From the NCBI GenBank assembly GCA_019022495.1, contig JAFEKR010000033.1, positions 558,001-622,000 of the forward strand: a stretch of DNA of 64,000 bases, in the 5' to 3' direction. Of the stretch, positions 33,601-46,349 are shown piece by piece. Within the stretch, counting starts at the first letter, position 1, and each line of letters starts with the position of its first letter. Both the position numbers and the translations under genes were made by a program. The DNA is from Epichloe hybrida. Taxonomy: Eukaryota > Ascomycota > Sordariomycetes > Hypocreales > Clavicipitaceae. The notes under the pieces are model-generated. The model was not told the DNA's origin and made no database searches. It was given only the letters and a program-made list of their open reading frames with translations.

Positions 33601-35596
33601 AGGGGATAACCCTTTAGAGGGGGAAAATGATTTAGAAAATTAAGATCTAAATTAAGGTTTAAAGGATTACCCTATAGATAACATAGGAGGTCCCCCTATA
33701 GGTTAAGAAAAACACCCTATAGGGCCTGTATAACCCCCTAAGGAACTAATTCTAGAGGCCTTAGAGGAGGCTACATCTGTAACTTCCCTAGGAAATCAGA
33801 TTTTGACTCTGGACCTTGATTTTGATAAAATTACTGACTTTGACCCTAATATTAACCCTATGGATGTTAATATTAGTTCCCCTTCTTCTCTAGATTTTAT
33901 AAAAGAAATTTGCTTTAAGGTATAGGAGAAGCTAAAGGAAAACAACCCTAATAGCCCTAAACCTAAGACCTAGAAGCAAGCTATATCTAGCCCTAAAAGG
34001 GATAAATGGATAGAAGCTACGTATAAGGAATACAAATAGCTTCTAAAGGCTAGTACTTTTAAATTTATAGGGAAAGACTAAGTACCTAAGGGCTAAAAAG
34101 TACTAAAAAATAGGCTTGTATATAAGCTTAAAAAGGATAAAGAAAATAATCCTTTAAAATATAAGGCCTAACTTGTTGCTAAGGGATTTATGCAAATCGA
34201 AGGTTTAGATTATCTAGAGACCTTTGCAGCCACAAGCATTCCCCCTAGCTAGAGGATTTTACTAGCCCTAGTGGCTTAGAATAACTAGGAGATTGAATAG
34301 GTTAATTTTATAGGAGCTTTTCTTAATAGTAAGCTATAATAATAGATTTATATGGTTATTCTAGACGGATTTATTGAATTCCTTGAAGCAAATCCTAAAT
34401 TAACTAAATTAGCTAAAAGTTTTAGCTATAAACCCTCTAAAGATTAAGTAATTCTATTATAAAAATCTTTATATAGCCTAAAATAAAGCTTAAGGGAATG
34501 GCAATAAGCACTAATTGCAGTGCTAAAGTCCCTAGGATTTAGCCCTCTAATTTCTGACCTAGCTATATTCTATAATTCCTTTACTAAAACCTTTATTATT
34601 ACGTATGTAGATGATTGTCTTCTAATTAGACTGGATTTACGTTATATCTAAAGACTTAAAAAGGAACTTTATAAAGTCTATCTAATAGAAGATAGGGGGC
34701 TGGCTGAATTCTTCTTAGGGGTTTAAATCGTACAAGATAGACCTAATAGGGTCCTGAAAATTCATTAATCTTAGTATATCTTAGAGGCTTTAAATTGATT
34801 TAATATGCTAGATAGTAAGCCTATTAGCATACCTCTTTAGCTAGGCGTTTTAGCTACGTAGACTACTAAGCTTTTAATAGCTAGCGAAATTAAGCTCTAT
34901 TAGTGCATTATAGGGACTATAATGTACCTAATGTTACTTATAAGGCTAGACGTGGCCTTTACACTTTAGTGGCTATCTATAGCACTAGCTAGGCCCTATA
35001 TAGAGCACCTAAAAGCAGCTAAAAACTTGCTTAGGTACCTATTAAGGACTAAATTCCTTGCTATAATCTATAGGGGAGACCCTAAAGGTATAGCTAGTAA
35101 AAGCCTAATAGGTTATTGTGACAGTGATTTTACAGGGGATAAAAAGACCTCTAAATTAACCTACGCTTATCTATTTAAGCTAGCTAGCGGACCTATTAGC
35201 TAGAAATTAAAGAAAGCTAGTATAATAGCTTTATTAACATTAGAAGCTAAAGCTAACGCTATCTGCGAGACCTTCTGGGAGCTATAGTGGCTTCAGGGCT
35301 TATTTAAGGAGCTAAAAACCCCTATTTCTCCCCCTATCTAGATATATTGCGATAATCAAGGCGCTATAACCACTGCCTATAACCTTGCCTTACATAGCTG
35401 TATAAAGTATACCTTGCTAAAGTTTAACTATATTAGGTAATAGGTTTTAGAGGGTTTAGCTAAGATCAAATATCTAGATATAAAGTCAATGCCTGTAAAC
35501 GGTCTAATAAAGCCTCTATCTAGACCTCTTTATTAGGCCTTTATTAAGCTCTTAGGGCTTAATAATCACTAAAAACTAATAACTAAATCCCTTTAA
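30599..35596 (+). pseudogene. Copia-1 gag-pol, one frame broken by RIP-type stops
   Basis: One continuous frame of about 1665 codons runs from 30599 to the stop at 35594. It carries many TAG/TAA codons of the kind produced from CAG, CAA or TGG by RIP. The presumed start is ATA GAT ACT AAT, an ATG lost by a G-to-A change. In order: gag (30.6-31.5 kb); Lys- and Ser-rich linker (31.53-31.8 kb, no CCHC knuckle seen); protease site with Asp changed to Asn (IVNSREVFRDY, about 31890); pre-integrase LWHV.LRHLG (about 32690) and integrase; reverse transcriptase with an intact YVDD (34604-34615); RNase H with YCDSDFTGD (about 35114). The same frame holds at 30602, 31679, 34604 and 35111, so no net frameshift has accumulated. 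It cannot be translated as it stands. Confidence 0.9.
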
Positions 35597-35777
35597 TAGG
35601 GAACTAAAAACAACGCTAAAAAGGGAGCTATATTAATAATAGCTAGGAATTCAAAAGGGGGTCTTTTATCTTTTCCTGTTTTTCCCTTTTATCTGTTTTT
35701 ATCTAAAAGTTCTTGTTTACCCTATATCACTTTGTACGCTTTTAATTAGCTTATACGTAATTCTTTTGTAGAGGGGG

Positions 35778-36597
35778 TGTTAAAAATAAGACCTATTTTT
35801 AGCCCTTTCTAGTTAAAGGACCTTTCTATTACTAGCTTGCATTGCAAGCCTAACAGCTGCACTGCAGCTGTCAACGGTCGCGAAGGTAGCTATTAATGGC
35901 TACGTCGTAGCTGTTAACAGCTGCGACTAACCGTGTGAATAACTAATCTAAATTAATTATTAATTATGGATTATTCAATTGCGTTATGGCTACAAGCGTA
36001 GCCATAACCGCAGCGCCACTAGTAATTAGGTAAGCTAGGGTGACGTAAGCAGGTTACCCTATAGCTATCTTTGACAGCGATTTTCTCTTTAACTAGAGGT
36101 CGTACAAAAGTCTTGCATATAGCAAATTAAAGCTAGAAGACAGGGCTTTTATTTTATGCAGGAATATTTTTTAACTAAAATTTGGTGCATACGGGTTGCT
36201 AGTTTGTATGGTGGTGAGTCGATTTTTTGGATTTTACATACAAATGAATTTTGCGGAAAATCAAAAGTGGCCCTTAAGACCTCTCTGACGGCCCGGATCC
36301 ACCGATACGGTCGGTGGGTATATGAGAGGAAGAAGATCTTTTCAATCTAGCTAGATAGCTAGGCCTCTTAATCCAACAGCCGCATTGCCTGTACAACATC
36401 ACTAAAATCAATTCTATTAGTATATAAGATATCGTAAAAGTCATCTAGATTGAATTCAATTAGTTGATAACTGCCGAAACCTTCCGTTGCGTTGCGTTGA
36501 ATAAATATTCAACGTGGTGGCTCTATTGGTCCCCGACCGTAGAAGCTACACTTGTACAGCTGTTGCCAGCTGGCAACTAGCTCCCTACATTTCAATA
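35778..36597 (+). repeat. 3' LTR of Copia-1
   Basis: The 820-bp LTR is collinear with the 5' copy but keeps more C and G, for example at about 36250-36310 and 36480-36540. RIP has therefore hit the 5' LTR harder in its distal part. It preserves GTTGAATAAATATTCAAC, a perfect palindrome altered in the other copy. Confidence 0.9.
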
Positions 36598-36757
36598 ATA
36601 ATTATACCTAATACTAATCTATTATATTTATAGCCAATGAAACAAGGTGGAATTCAACCTATAAGATGATTAATACTTCTTTAGAGCTTAAAGAAGCTAT
36701 TATTCTTCTTAATAGGGAAACTAATATTGCTGCCCTTAAGGATGCTATGCCTACAAC
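36598..36757 (+). pseudogene. hAT transposase fragment
   Basis: After an intron-like end (TTTATAG) the frame reads NETRWNSTYKMINTSLELKE, the TRWNSTY motif of hAT transposases that precedes their C-terminal region. The matching stretch in the longer relic is at 47830-47960. The fragment is cut by the hAT-type element starting at 36758. Confidence 0.75.
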
Positions 36758-37799
36758 CAGAGTATTGCACTAAAACGTGTAGTGTAGTGTAGTATTTATA
36801 GTGTAGTGTAGTATTTATAGTGTAGTGTAGTATTTATAGTGTAGTGTAGTATTTATAGTGTAGTGTAGTATTTATAGTGTAGTGTAGTAACTACACTATA
36901 AACTACACTACACTATAAACTACACTAACTATAAACTACACTAACTATAAACTACACTAACTATAAACTACACTAACTATAAACTACACTAACTATAAGG
37001 AAAAAAAAACTACACTACACTAACTACAAAAAAAAAACTATAATACATTACACTATAAATTTTTTTTCCTAAACTACACTAACTACAAACACTATAAATA
37101 TAGTATTAGACTTTTTATTAGTTATTAGTATTATAAGGATTAAAAGAATGCTAGTTATATAAAAGCTTTTATTATTACCTATTTTATTTAATTAGTTATA
37201 GAATTTATAATATTTTTTATTTTAGTAATTTTACTATAACTAAGTAAGGTTATATATAATATTATACTTTTTTAATAATACTATTTAACTTAATACTTTA
37301 TTTCCCTAATATAACTTAAAGAAAAACCTTCTTATTATATTATTTACTATTTCTATAAATTATTTTATATTTCTATAAATTATTATTATTACTTATTTAA
37401 AAACAACTATAAAAAAACTACTAGTAAACTTAATATAAGTAGCTTATTATATCTTATTATAGCTTATAATAGCTTATAATAGCTTATAATACTAATATTA
37501 CTAGTATTACTAAGATTACTAAGATTACTAAGATTACTTATAATATTATTAGTGTTAAAGTTTAATAAAAAATAAATAACTAATAAATAACTTAAATATA
37601 AATACTAGTAATTATAAGTAAATTACTATAGTAAAAGCTATAGTTTTTAATAACTTAGTATTTTAAGGTTTTTAAAAATATTAATATTATAAAAATGTTT
37701 TCTCTTTTATGTTTTTTTTAAAATAATAATAAAAGTAAAATAATAGTAATTATAGTAATAATAGTAATTAAGGTTATTAAAGCTTTTATAATAAGTATA

Positions 37800-37856
37800 T
37801 ATATATTCTTTTTACTAAATAGCTAATTATATAGCTAGTCCTAGTACTTTAACTAC
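37800..37856 (-). mobile_element. Severely truncated LINE-like insertion with 17-bp TSD
   Basis: The 57-bp insert TATATATTCTTT...TTTAACTAC equals the left end of the element at 48043. It is flanked by the 17-bp repeat CTTTTATAATAAGTATA (37783-37799 and 37857-37873). The empty site is visible at about 54560. A fixed TA-rich end, a variable other end and a long duplication are hallmarks of target-primed reverse transcription with 5' truncation. Confidence 0.8.
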
Positions 37857-37884
37857 CTTTTATAATAAGTATAGTATATTATAT

Positions 37885-38338
37885 TTTGTCGGGGGAAAAA
37901 CAACACCCCAAAACGACGGAAAAGACAGTCTCGATGACGAAGCTGATGATAACGATAAAAACGATGATATTGACGATACTGACGATACTAACGAATTCAA
38001 CGATATCAAAGTCAGAACCTAGATATCGGGATCTAGGCCTGCGATATTTTCGATCCATCGCGAGGATCCAAGCTGCTAAGGTCTCTTTTCAATGTCTAGT
38101 TATCTTATTAATTAAACAAACCTAGAGCATATACTATAGTAACCGCACAAAAGGGGAGAGTTAATTTTCTATGAAAGGGGAGGGAATCTAGGGATTTTAT
38201 CTAGCTAGATAGTCACATGACTAGGGATCCGATTAATCCGGCGATGCTGATAGATCTAACGATGCCGAGGTCTAGAGGCCTGTGGTCTTGTGAGAGGTCT
38301 CGAGAGAGGTCTTGAGAGGTTACAATTCTAGCCACACA
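37885..38338 (-). mobile_element. Solo LTR of the 454-bp family, TSD ATAT
   Basis: It is exactly 454 bp, TTTGTCGGGGG...CTAGCCACACA, flanked by ATAT (37881-37884 and 38339-38342). It keeps more CpG and CpA sites than the copy at 20312. The 79-residue frame 37886-38125 runs antisense to the LTR and is low complexity. Confidence 0.9.
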
Positions 38339-41017
38339 ATATAAAACTAAGTCCTAGTATTATTTTTAAAAATAAGTTAAACTTATTTTTTATAGCTTAA
38401 TTAAGCTATATAGGGTAATTAAAATAATACTATTATTATTTATAAATATACTATAAATATTATTTTATTATATTCTTTCTTTATATATTATAGTAATAAT
38501 ATATATAAAGTTACTATATATAACTTCTTAAAGCTTTAGAATTATAAAGCTTAAAGTAATATTTAATTAGTTTAAATAGTAAATAAATAGCTTAAGCTTT
38601 TTTAAGTTCTTATTATATTAATAATAATATTAAAGTACTAAGTATATATTCTATTAACTTTTATATATTTATTTAGATTTCTAATTTAATTTAATTATAT
38701 TAGTTTAGGGTATTTTTTAATTAAATTAATAATAAAAATATAAAATAATTAATAATAATAGTAAATAAAATAACTAGAAGGTTTTTCTTAAAGTTATATT
38801 AGTAAAATAAAGTAATAAGTATAATAGTATTATTAAAAAGGTATAATATTATAAATAACCCTAGTTATAGTAAAATTCTTAAAAAAAGGTAAATATTATA
38901 AATTCTATAACTAATTAAGTAAAATGGGTAATAATAAAAGCTTCTATATAACTAGCTTTCTTTTAATCCTTATAATAACATTATATAATAAAAAGGCCCA
39001 CTTTTTTTACTAACACTATATTGTAGTTTTTGTAGTTAGTGTAGTTAGTAACTACACTAACTACACTACACTATAAGTAAAAAAAAAACTATAATACACT
39101 ACACTATAAAAAAAAAAAACTACACTACACTAACTATAAAAAAAAAACTACACTATAAATACAAGTTTTTCCTAAAAACTACACTAACTACACTACAAAC
39201 AATACTCTGCTTATAGAGGGGTCTAAGACTAGACATTATGCTAAATAACCCTAATACTCTTAAAGATTAGAAGATTACTTATAAAGATATAAAGGACTAA
39301 TTTAACTTTAAATATAAAGAGCTTTAATTTAATCTTATAAAGTATATAAACTTATTAAAGCAAATGCTAAAGATTAAGGAATATATTTCTAAGACCCTTT
39401 TAAAGAATATATAAGATTCCCTTAACTTTAACACTAAATTAAAGGAAAAGGAGTTAGTTTAATATTATACTTATAGAATACCTAAGCTTCTTTAAGATTA
39501 ATATAAGCTAAACACTAAGAAAACACTTATTCTTATAGAGAATTATAATTACTTATAAGCTAAAGGTACTTATGATTAGTATAAGTAAGCTATAATAATA
39601 GAGGTACTATAGAGAAATTATCTAGATCTTAAGACTTAATAAACTAAGGAGATAATACTATATAAGTGTATTATCCCTTTTTAAAGCAAATTTAAGGCAT
39701 TCTAGAAAAAATAGAATAACTTACTTAATAAAGGAGAGAACTATAGCTTCCTTAAGGTAATTAGCAAGTTTAAAAGAGACTATAAAGCTCCTTAAAGCTT
39801 AATAATAATAAAATTAGCTAATAATGCTATTACTACTAAGAGATTAAATAGTTAAAGCAAATTAGAGCAAAAGAAGTGCCCTAGATACTTTAGTTATAAT
39901 ATTAGAGATACCTTAAAGTAGTAGGAATCCTATAACTTATTTAAAGCTCTTTATAAGCTAGAGGCTACTCCTAAGGACTAGGAAGTTAGTAAGAACTCTA
40001 AAGATAATATTAAGAGATATCTTAAGGAGAATTTATAAGAGAGATTAAAAGCTATAAGTTAAAAGCTAGAGAAAAGAGAGAAAAGCAGTAATATTATTAT
40101 CCCCTTATAGAACCTAATGAATAACTTACTTGCAGTAACTCTAGGTAAGAAAACTATAAATAGATTATTATTTATACGCTTGTAAAGCTCTTAACCTTTA
40201 AAGAAGATTATTACTTTAACTTTAAACGCTATAGATAGCTTAGAAGGGAATTAGAATATAGTTATTTATAATTCTAGAGCTAATGTTTATATTTTTAATA
40301 ACATTTGTTAGTTTAAATAAGTCTAAATTTAATAGAAACATTGTGATAGAGGTTAGGGCTGGAGGCATAGTCTATTTATCCCTTAGCTAAGGACTAGTCT
40401 ATATATCCGTTACGGATCTGGTATTATGAAGGTTAAGAAGAATTATATTACAAGGAGCTCTACTAATTCCGGAATTTCACGTTAACCTAGTATTAGCAAT
40501 GATTCTTATAAAAGCAAGGATCTATTAGAATTAAAAGAAGTGCTTCCTATTCTAAGGAAAGCATTCTATTACTAAGCTTTATAATATTAATAAGCTTCAC
40601 GTGTTATTTATACTCTTTAATAATCTAAAAGAGGCTTACGCTATAACTAGCAAAGCTCTAAAGCTACCTATAAAAGGAGATATAGAACTTTAGTATTAAT
40701 AATATAGTTATCTAGGTAAGAAGGCCTTTATAGAGATTACAAACGCTACTCTTAGCGTTAAATTAATAGGACCTAAGCTTATAAACTATAAGATCTATGC
40801 TATAAGTAAAGCTAAGCACTAGAGATTATAGGTTACACTAGAAGGACTTCCTTAAGAACCTAGTTATAGCCTTTTAGTTAATCTAGACTATTATAACTCT
40901 CCTTATTAGAATAGTAATAGGTATTAGTGTGTTTTCACATGCCTTATAACCTTAATGTGTTTTTTCTATTTATTTAAGACTAAAGATAGGATTTACAATA
41001 GCTTTTATATAATAATA

Positions 41018-41287
41018 TGTCACGGCTTGCACCAAATGGTTGTAAACGAAGTGATAGCTAAGACTATTGCAGTCACAGCTAGATAGATACTAGCTAGGGG
41101 TAGGTGCGTGAAGGTTTTAATCTCTAACCTAGCACTAATAATATACGTAGTCTTTAATAAATACCTTACTTTATAAGCACGTGGCTATCTTATAGCTAGC
41201 TAGTCTCTTTATTATTTATATAGCTTAAAGGTTCTCTAAAGACCTGCTTTAATGAATATCCTATCTCTGACCTCTGCGCTCCTGACA
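41018..41287 (+). mobile_element. Solo LTR, TGTCA/TGACA family, in Copia-2 pol, TSD TAATA
   Basis: The 270-bp sequence TGTCACGGC...CTCCTGACA has a perfect duplication TAATA (41013-41017 and 41288-41292). It is the same family as 2302-2547. Confidence 0.87.
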
Positions 41288-43419
41288 TAATAGCATTCCT
41301 ACGCATATAATTTAGGGTTTAACTCTAATTTCTACATAGTAATATTAAAAAGGCCTTATTTACAAAGAGCATAAAAGACAAGATAGCCTTTGCTAGTATT
41401 ATAGTCTATAATTTAGCTCCCTTAACGCTTAGTTAAAATAAAAAGGCAAAGAGATCTAAGGGGGTAGTTAAGTAAAAGGCTTGTATATTAAGCCTTAAGG
41501 CTTACCTTTGTTTAGAACTTAATAATAAGGTCTTTAATATAGCAGTCTATTTACTAAATAAAACACCTTTTAAATATTATAGGAATTAGGTTATACCCTA
41601 TAAACTCTAGTGAAATTAGGCATGGAAAATAGTCCTAGCCTATTTACAGATATTAGAGGTTTAAAAGCCCTTAATTACATATCTATAAGCTTACGGATGT
41701 AAGGCGTTTCTAATGATAACAAAGGCTCTAGAGCACGTTAAATCGCATAACGCAATACTATAGTTAGAGTAGAAAGCTTATATTAAATACCTTATTAGTT
41801 ATAGAGGCAAGTTATAATATATTATATAGGTGCCTTTACTTTGTAATTATAAGGTTATTATATTAGCGTGTGTTTAGTTTAATAAAAACTCTTTCTTTTA
41901 GTTAAAAGAAAAGATAAAATTAGCTTAATAAAAGAAGATATTAATAATTAAGCTACTTAAAGAGCTTAAAGCTAAAGATCTTAATAAAGAGATTAATTAA
42001 GACCTTATTAGAATAAAGCTTAAAGAGAATAATTTTACCTCTTTACTATTAGCTATAGGCTAGGAAAATAAGTAGTTTAAAGTAAAAACGCCTTCTTATA
42101 TAATAAGGGATAAAGAGGACCTTTCTAGTGTACTCTTAACCCCTCCTAACTTCTCTTAGAAGGCGCTAGTTATTATAGAGAACTTAAAGCTTTAAGTATA
42201 AGGTAATAATACGCTATTTTATAAGATTAATAAATTTATAAGTAAAGTAATAGCTAAATACATAGAGATTACTATAAAGACTAGTAAATTTACTATAAAA
42301 GGTAGGAAGGCTATAGGGAATTATAGTCCCTATAATAATAGCATTAATTTAAATAATATTATTACTAGGCAATATTAGAGAAAAAATAAGAAAAGCTTAG
42401 TAAGTATAGTTTTCTTTTGCTTTCTTAATAGCATTCTAAGGAACTTAATATAGTTTATATATTAAAGATATACCTTTAAAACTTACTTATTATTATTAAG
42501 CAATAGCCTTAATGTCTTATAACCACTAGAAGGAAGCAATTATAAAGGAGCTTTTAAAGCTTTAATCCTTAAACTACTAGGAGAATATACTAGATAAATT
42601 ATTTAATCTTAAGGAGATTATTAACCTTAGATAGGTTTTTAAGTATAAAACTAATAAAAAGGGCATAGTTATAGAGTTTAAGGCTTAAATAGTAGTTTAA
42701 GGTAACTAATAACTAAAGGATAACCTTAATAACTACACTACTACGCTTACTTTATAATCTTTACGCATATTACTTACTATTTACTACGCTAATAATCTTA
42801 ATATATATTAATATAATGTTTAAAATACCTTCCTATAAATAAAACTTAAAGAACCTATCTTCTATAAGCCACTAGAGAGTATAAATACATAAGGCTATCT
42901 CTAGATAATAACTAGAGTATTATATAGGCTATAGGAAGCTCCTTAATAATAGTTTCTATACCTAATGTAATTCCTACTAAATCTAGGCTTTATCTAAGGA
43001 AAGAAAGACCTATATATCTTTATAAAAGGCAGATTTATCCTGTTTTTCTACGTAGATAATATTATAGTGCTATTTCTAAATGGATTTAAAGTAGAATTCA
43101 AAGAGCTATATAAGTAGTTAATAAACAGTCTAGATATTAAAGATTAAGGTAATTTAAAGTGATTCCTAAGTATTAAAATTATTAGGAATTATAATACTAA
43201 AGAAATGTGGTTATTATAGGAATTATATATTTAAAAGATAGCTTAGAAGTTTATTCCTAATATTATTATTAATAATTTAAAGAGCTTAATTATAATACCT
43301 TTAATAATAGCTATAATTGTTCTAAATAATAGCTAGGCTACTAATAAAGAGATTAATTACTATAGAGTAGTAATTAGCTCTTTAGTCTATCTTTACATTA
43401 TTAGAAAACTAGATATAGC

Positions 43420-44229
43420 TGTTAAAAATAAGACCTATTTTTCGCCCTTTCTAGTGAAAGGACCTTTTAATTACTAGCTTGCATTGCAAGCCTAATAGCT
43501 GCACTGTAGCTATTAATAGTCGTGAAGGTAGCTATTAATAGCTATATTATAGCTATTAATAGCTGCGACTAACCATGTGAATAACTAATCTAAATCAATT
43601 GTGGATTATTTAATTGCGTTATGGCTGCAAGTGTAGCTACAACCGCAGCGCCACGGGTAATTAGGTAAGCTAGGGTGACGTAAGCAGGTTACCCTATAGC
43701 TATCTTTAACAGCGATTTTCTCTTTAACTAAAGGTCGTACAAAAGTCTTATATATAGCAAATTAAAGCTAGAAGATAGGGTTTTTATTTTATATAGGAAT
43801 ATTTTTTAGACTAAAATTTAGTGCATATGGGTTGCTAGTTTGTATGGTGGTGAGTCGATTTTTGGATTTTACATACAAATGAATTTTGTAGAAAATAAAA
43901 AGTGGCCTATAAGACCTCTTTAGCGGTCCGAATTTACTAATATAGTTAGTAAGTATATAAGAGAAAGAAGATCTTTTTAATCTAGCTAGATAGCTAGGCC
44001 TCTTAATCTAATAGCCGCATTGCCTGTATAACGTCACTAAAATCAATTCTATTAGTATATAAGATATCGTAAAAGTCATCTAGATTGAATTCTATTAGTT
44101 AATAACAGCTAAAACCTTCCGTTGCGTTGCGTTAAATAAATTTAACGTGGTGGTTCTACTAGTCCCCGACCGTAGAGCTGCACCTGTACAGCTGTTGCCA
44201 GCCGGCAACTAGCTCCCTACATATTAATA
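43420..44229 (+). mobile_element. Solo Copia-1 LTR in Copia-2 pol, TSD ATAGC
   Basis: The 810-bp sequence TGTTAAAAATAAG...CATATTAATA is flanked by ATAGC (43415-43419 and 44230-44234). The duplication fixes the 3' end of the LTR at AATA, so this family ends TG...TA. The host frame LDIA continues as IAFIALKLA after the insertion. Confidence 0.9.
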
Positions 44230-44933
44230 ATAGCCTTTATAGCTTTAAAGCTAGCTTCCTTTATAATAAACCCTTTAACAAAGCATATTAAGCTTATAAA
44301 GGCTACTCTAATGTACATATAGAATATAAGGAAGCTTTGTATTTAATACTTAGGAGTAAATAGCTTTAACACGCTATTCTCTAGCACTAATGCCTCTCTT
44401 AGTAATAACCCTAATACTTAGAAATTAACATAAGGCTATGTCTTTATTATACATAAAGCTATAATTAATTAGAAGTCTAGAAGATAGTATTATATAATAA
44501 CCTTAAGTATAAAAGTAAAGCTCTTTACATTAAATTACAGAGTAAAAGAGCGTATATCTCTAAGGAGACTGCTTTGTAATATTAGTATATAAGTCCTTCC
44601 TTTATTAATTATCTAGTATAATAATAAGTAAATAATTTATATAATAGAATATAAGGAAAGAAGGCTTTAAACTAGTTTAAAGTATCTTAATATAAATTAA
44701 ATATGAATTTAAAAGTAATATACCCTAGGTAATATTAAGGTAAATTAGTTAAAGACCTTTAAGATACTTACTAATAGCTTTATAAAGCCTTTATTAGGGT
44801 AGATAAATAAGGAATTCTATTACTAGATTAGCTTGTAAGAGATTCTTACTTAATTATAAAACTAGAAAATCTTTGCGATTTTTTTTATGTATATAATCTT
44901 TAGCTTTAATAGATATCTTAGCTAAGGGGGGTG

Positions 44934-45166
44934 TGTTAAGAAAAGCGCCCTTAAAGCTTAGGTTATAGGAGAGTAGCGCGTATGAATAGGGATAAAACGC
45001 GAGGTTAGACATTAGTAAATATAATGTATTAAAAGTACCTCTATAGGCTAGTTATTACTATAGCGCACTATGTACCTTTTAGGTACAAAAGTCAGGTGCT
45101 ATTTGCACCTCTAATTAACCAAAAATTGAACGCTTTTTATAATCGAATTACACCCCTACCTTAACA
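44934..45166 (+). repeat. 3' LTR of Copia-2
   Basis: It reads TGTTAAGAAAAGCGCCC...CTACCTTAACA, 233 bp, and is the reverse complement of the unaltered solo copy at 28128-28360. It follows a purine tract and terminates the Copia-2 element. No matching duplication is possible because the 5' end is lost. Confidence 0.85.
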
Positions 45167-46349
45167 ATAATATTTACCCTAAAGAATATTTTTAATATTC
45201 TAAATAAATAAGATATAAATTCTAGGAAAAATATCTATTAAAACTTTAACCTCTTATTAATATAAGGAAATTTTCCCATTTCTAATACTATCCCTTTTAG
45301 CTCTCTAAGTATTTTTCTAGAATTATTAAGAATTATTTTAACTTTATAGGTTTTTTAAATAAAAAGATAAGTTAAAAAACGAGGAAAAGCTTTATAAAAG
45401 AGAAGTTTAATTATAAACAATTCTAATTTAATTATAAATAAAGTTAACTTAATAAAAACACTAATAAATATTATATATATATAATATTATTACTAGAAGA
45501 AGCTTAGAAATATTTAAATTAAATTTTTTATTAAATTAACATAAGTTTTTTATAAAAGAAATTAGTATTAAAAATATAAAAAAAATATATTACATATATT
45601 TATATATATAATATTCTTATCTTTAAGTATAAAATCTAAGTAAAAAAGTAAGTCCTTGTGAGTTCTTATAGGTTCTTATAGGTTAATTGTATTATATAAG
45701 CAAGTTCTAGCGAATTAAATAGATTAGTTATTTAAGTAGGACAATTCTTCCACGTAATTTTTCTACGTAATTCTATAGTACTATTGCCCCGCTTCTTTCT
45801 CTTTTCTTTTCTTTTCTTTTTCTTTTCTTCTTCTTTTTCCTTAAACAAATTATAAAAAATCATAGAAAATCCCAAATTACTAAGAAAAAGCTATACTATT
45901 ATCTTCACTTTTATATCTTTTTATTAATTCTCTAAAAGTTTCTTTTAAATCTCTTTAAAGCTAAAAAAACCCTAAAAACCCCTGAAAAAACAAAAACCCT
46001 AAAAAATCCCCCCTAAAAAATCATAGAAAATCGCAAGAAATCGCAAAAAAAACAGGAAAAGCAAATTTAAACGTAAAAAAAGGAAAGAAGCAAAATCAGC
46101 AAAATCACTAAGAAATCACTAAAATTCAGAAAATTCAGCAAAAAAACCCTTATTTAACATAGATTCCTTATTTTATCCCTCTAATAACTCTTCTTAGCTT
46201 ACTAGGCCTAGCTAGCCTAGTAATCTTCTAGGTTTATATAGAAAAAGACCTAGAAAATTAGGCTAATTACGAATTCTCTTTAAAATTATACATATTTACC
46301 TATAATTTATTTAATTTTTAGTTATCTAAAATTAATTTAAATAAAGAAA
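45167..46349. other. AT-rich stretch with a long pyrimidine tract before the hAT relic
   Basis: No gene is seen. A CTTTTCTTTTCTTT-type tract occupies about 45788-45840, followed by A-rich DNA with repeated AAAATCGCAAGAAATCGC-like words (about 45960-46140). It may be the promoter and leader of the following transposase gene. Confidence 0.45.

Larger units (their letters stand above)
29445..36597 (+). mobile_element. Full-length Ty1/Copia retrotransposon (Copia-1)
   Basis: LTRs at 29445-30261 (817 bp) and 35778-36597 (820 bp) both run TGTTAAAAATAAG...CATTTCAATA. Directly after the left LTR, GGTTATAAGCC resembles the complement of the anticodon region of initiator tRNA-Met with one G-to-A change, a half-tRNA primer site as known for copia. 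A purine tract (GTAGAGGGGG) precedes the right LTR. Gag-pol lies between, in the order gag, protease, integrase, reverse transcriptase, RNase H. The flanks CTTAT and ATAAT do not match, so the TSD is lost. The 3' end TA is confirmed by TSDs of two solo copies. Confidence 0.92.
36758..39209 (+). mobile_element. hAT-type non-autonomous element with two later insertions
   Basis: The ends are CAGAGTATTG and CAATACTCTG, and the body is collinear with 53711-55489. It is interrupted by a 57-bp LINE-like remnant (37800-37856) and a solo 454-bp LTR (37885-38338). The subterminal parts are arrays of GTGTAGTGTAGTATTTAT (19-bp period, 36781-36889) and ACTACACTAACTATAA units. The flanks CCTACAAC and CTTATAGA agree in six of eight places if C-to-T change is allowed, so a mutated TSD is possible but unproven. 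Confidence 0.8.
39210..44933 (+). pseudogene. Copia-2 gag-pol remnant, 5' end missing, two solo LTRs inside
   Basis: Gag-like sequence starts near 39230 (PNTLKD.KITYKDIKD). A protease site altered in Asp and Gly (VIYNSRANVYIFNN) lies at 40261-40305. A C-terminal integrase region (AVYLLNKTPF...YGCKAF) is at about 41550-41720. Reverse transcriptase with YVDN for YVDD is at 43049-43060, and RNase H-type sequence follows to about 44900. A purine tract AAGGGGGGTG precedes the 3' LTR. Stops are mainly TAG/TAA of RIP type. The gene is split by solo LTRs at 41018-41287 and 43420-44229, and the reading resumes cleanly after each. The 5' LTR and leader are absent; the hAT-type element ends directly at 39209. 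Confidence 0.85.

Noticed and set aside
36156..36350. 64-residue frame
   Set aside because: It lies entirely within the Copia-1 3' LTR and is not conserved in the other LTR copies.
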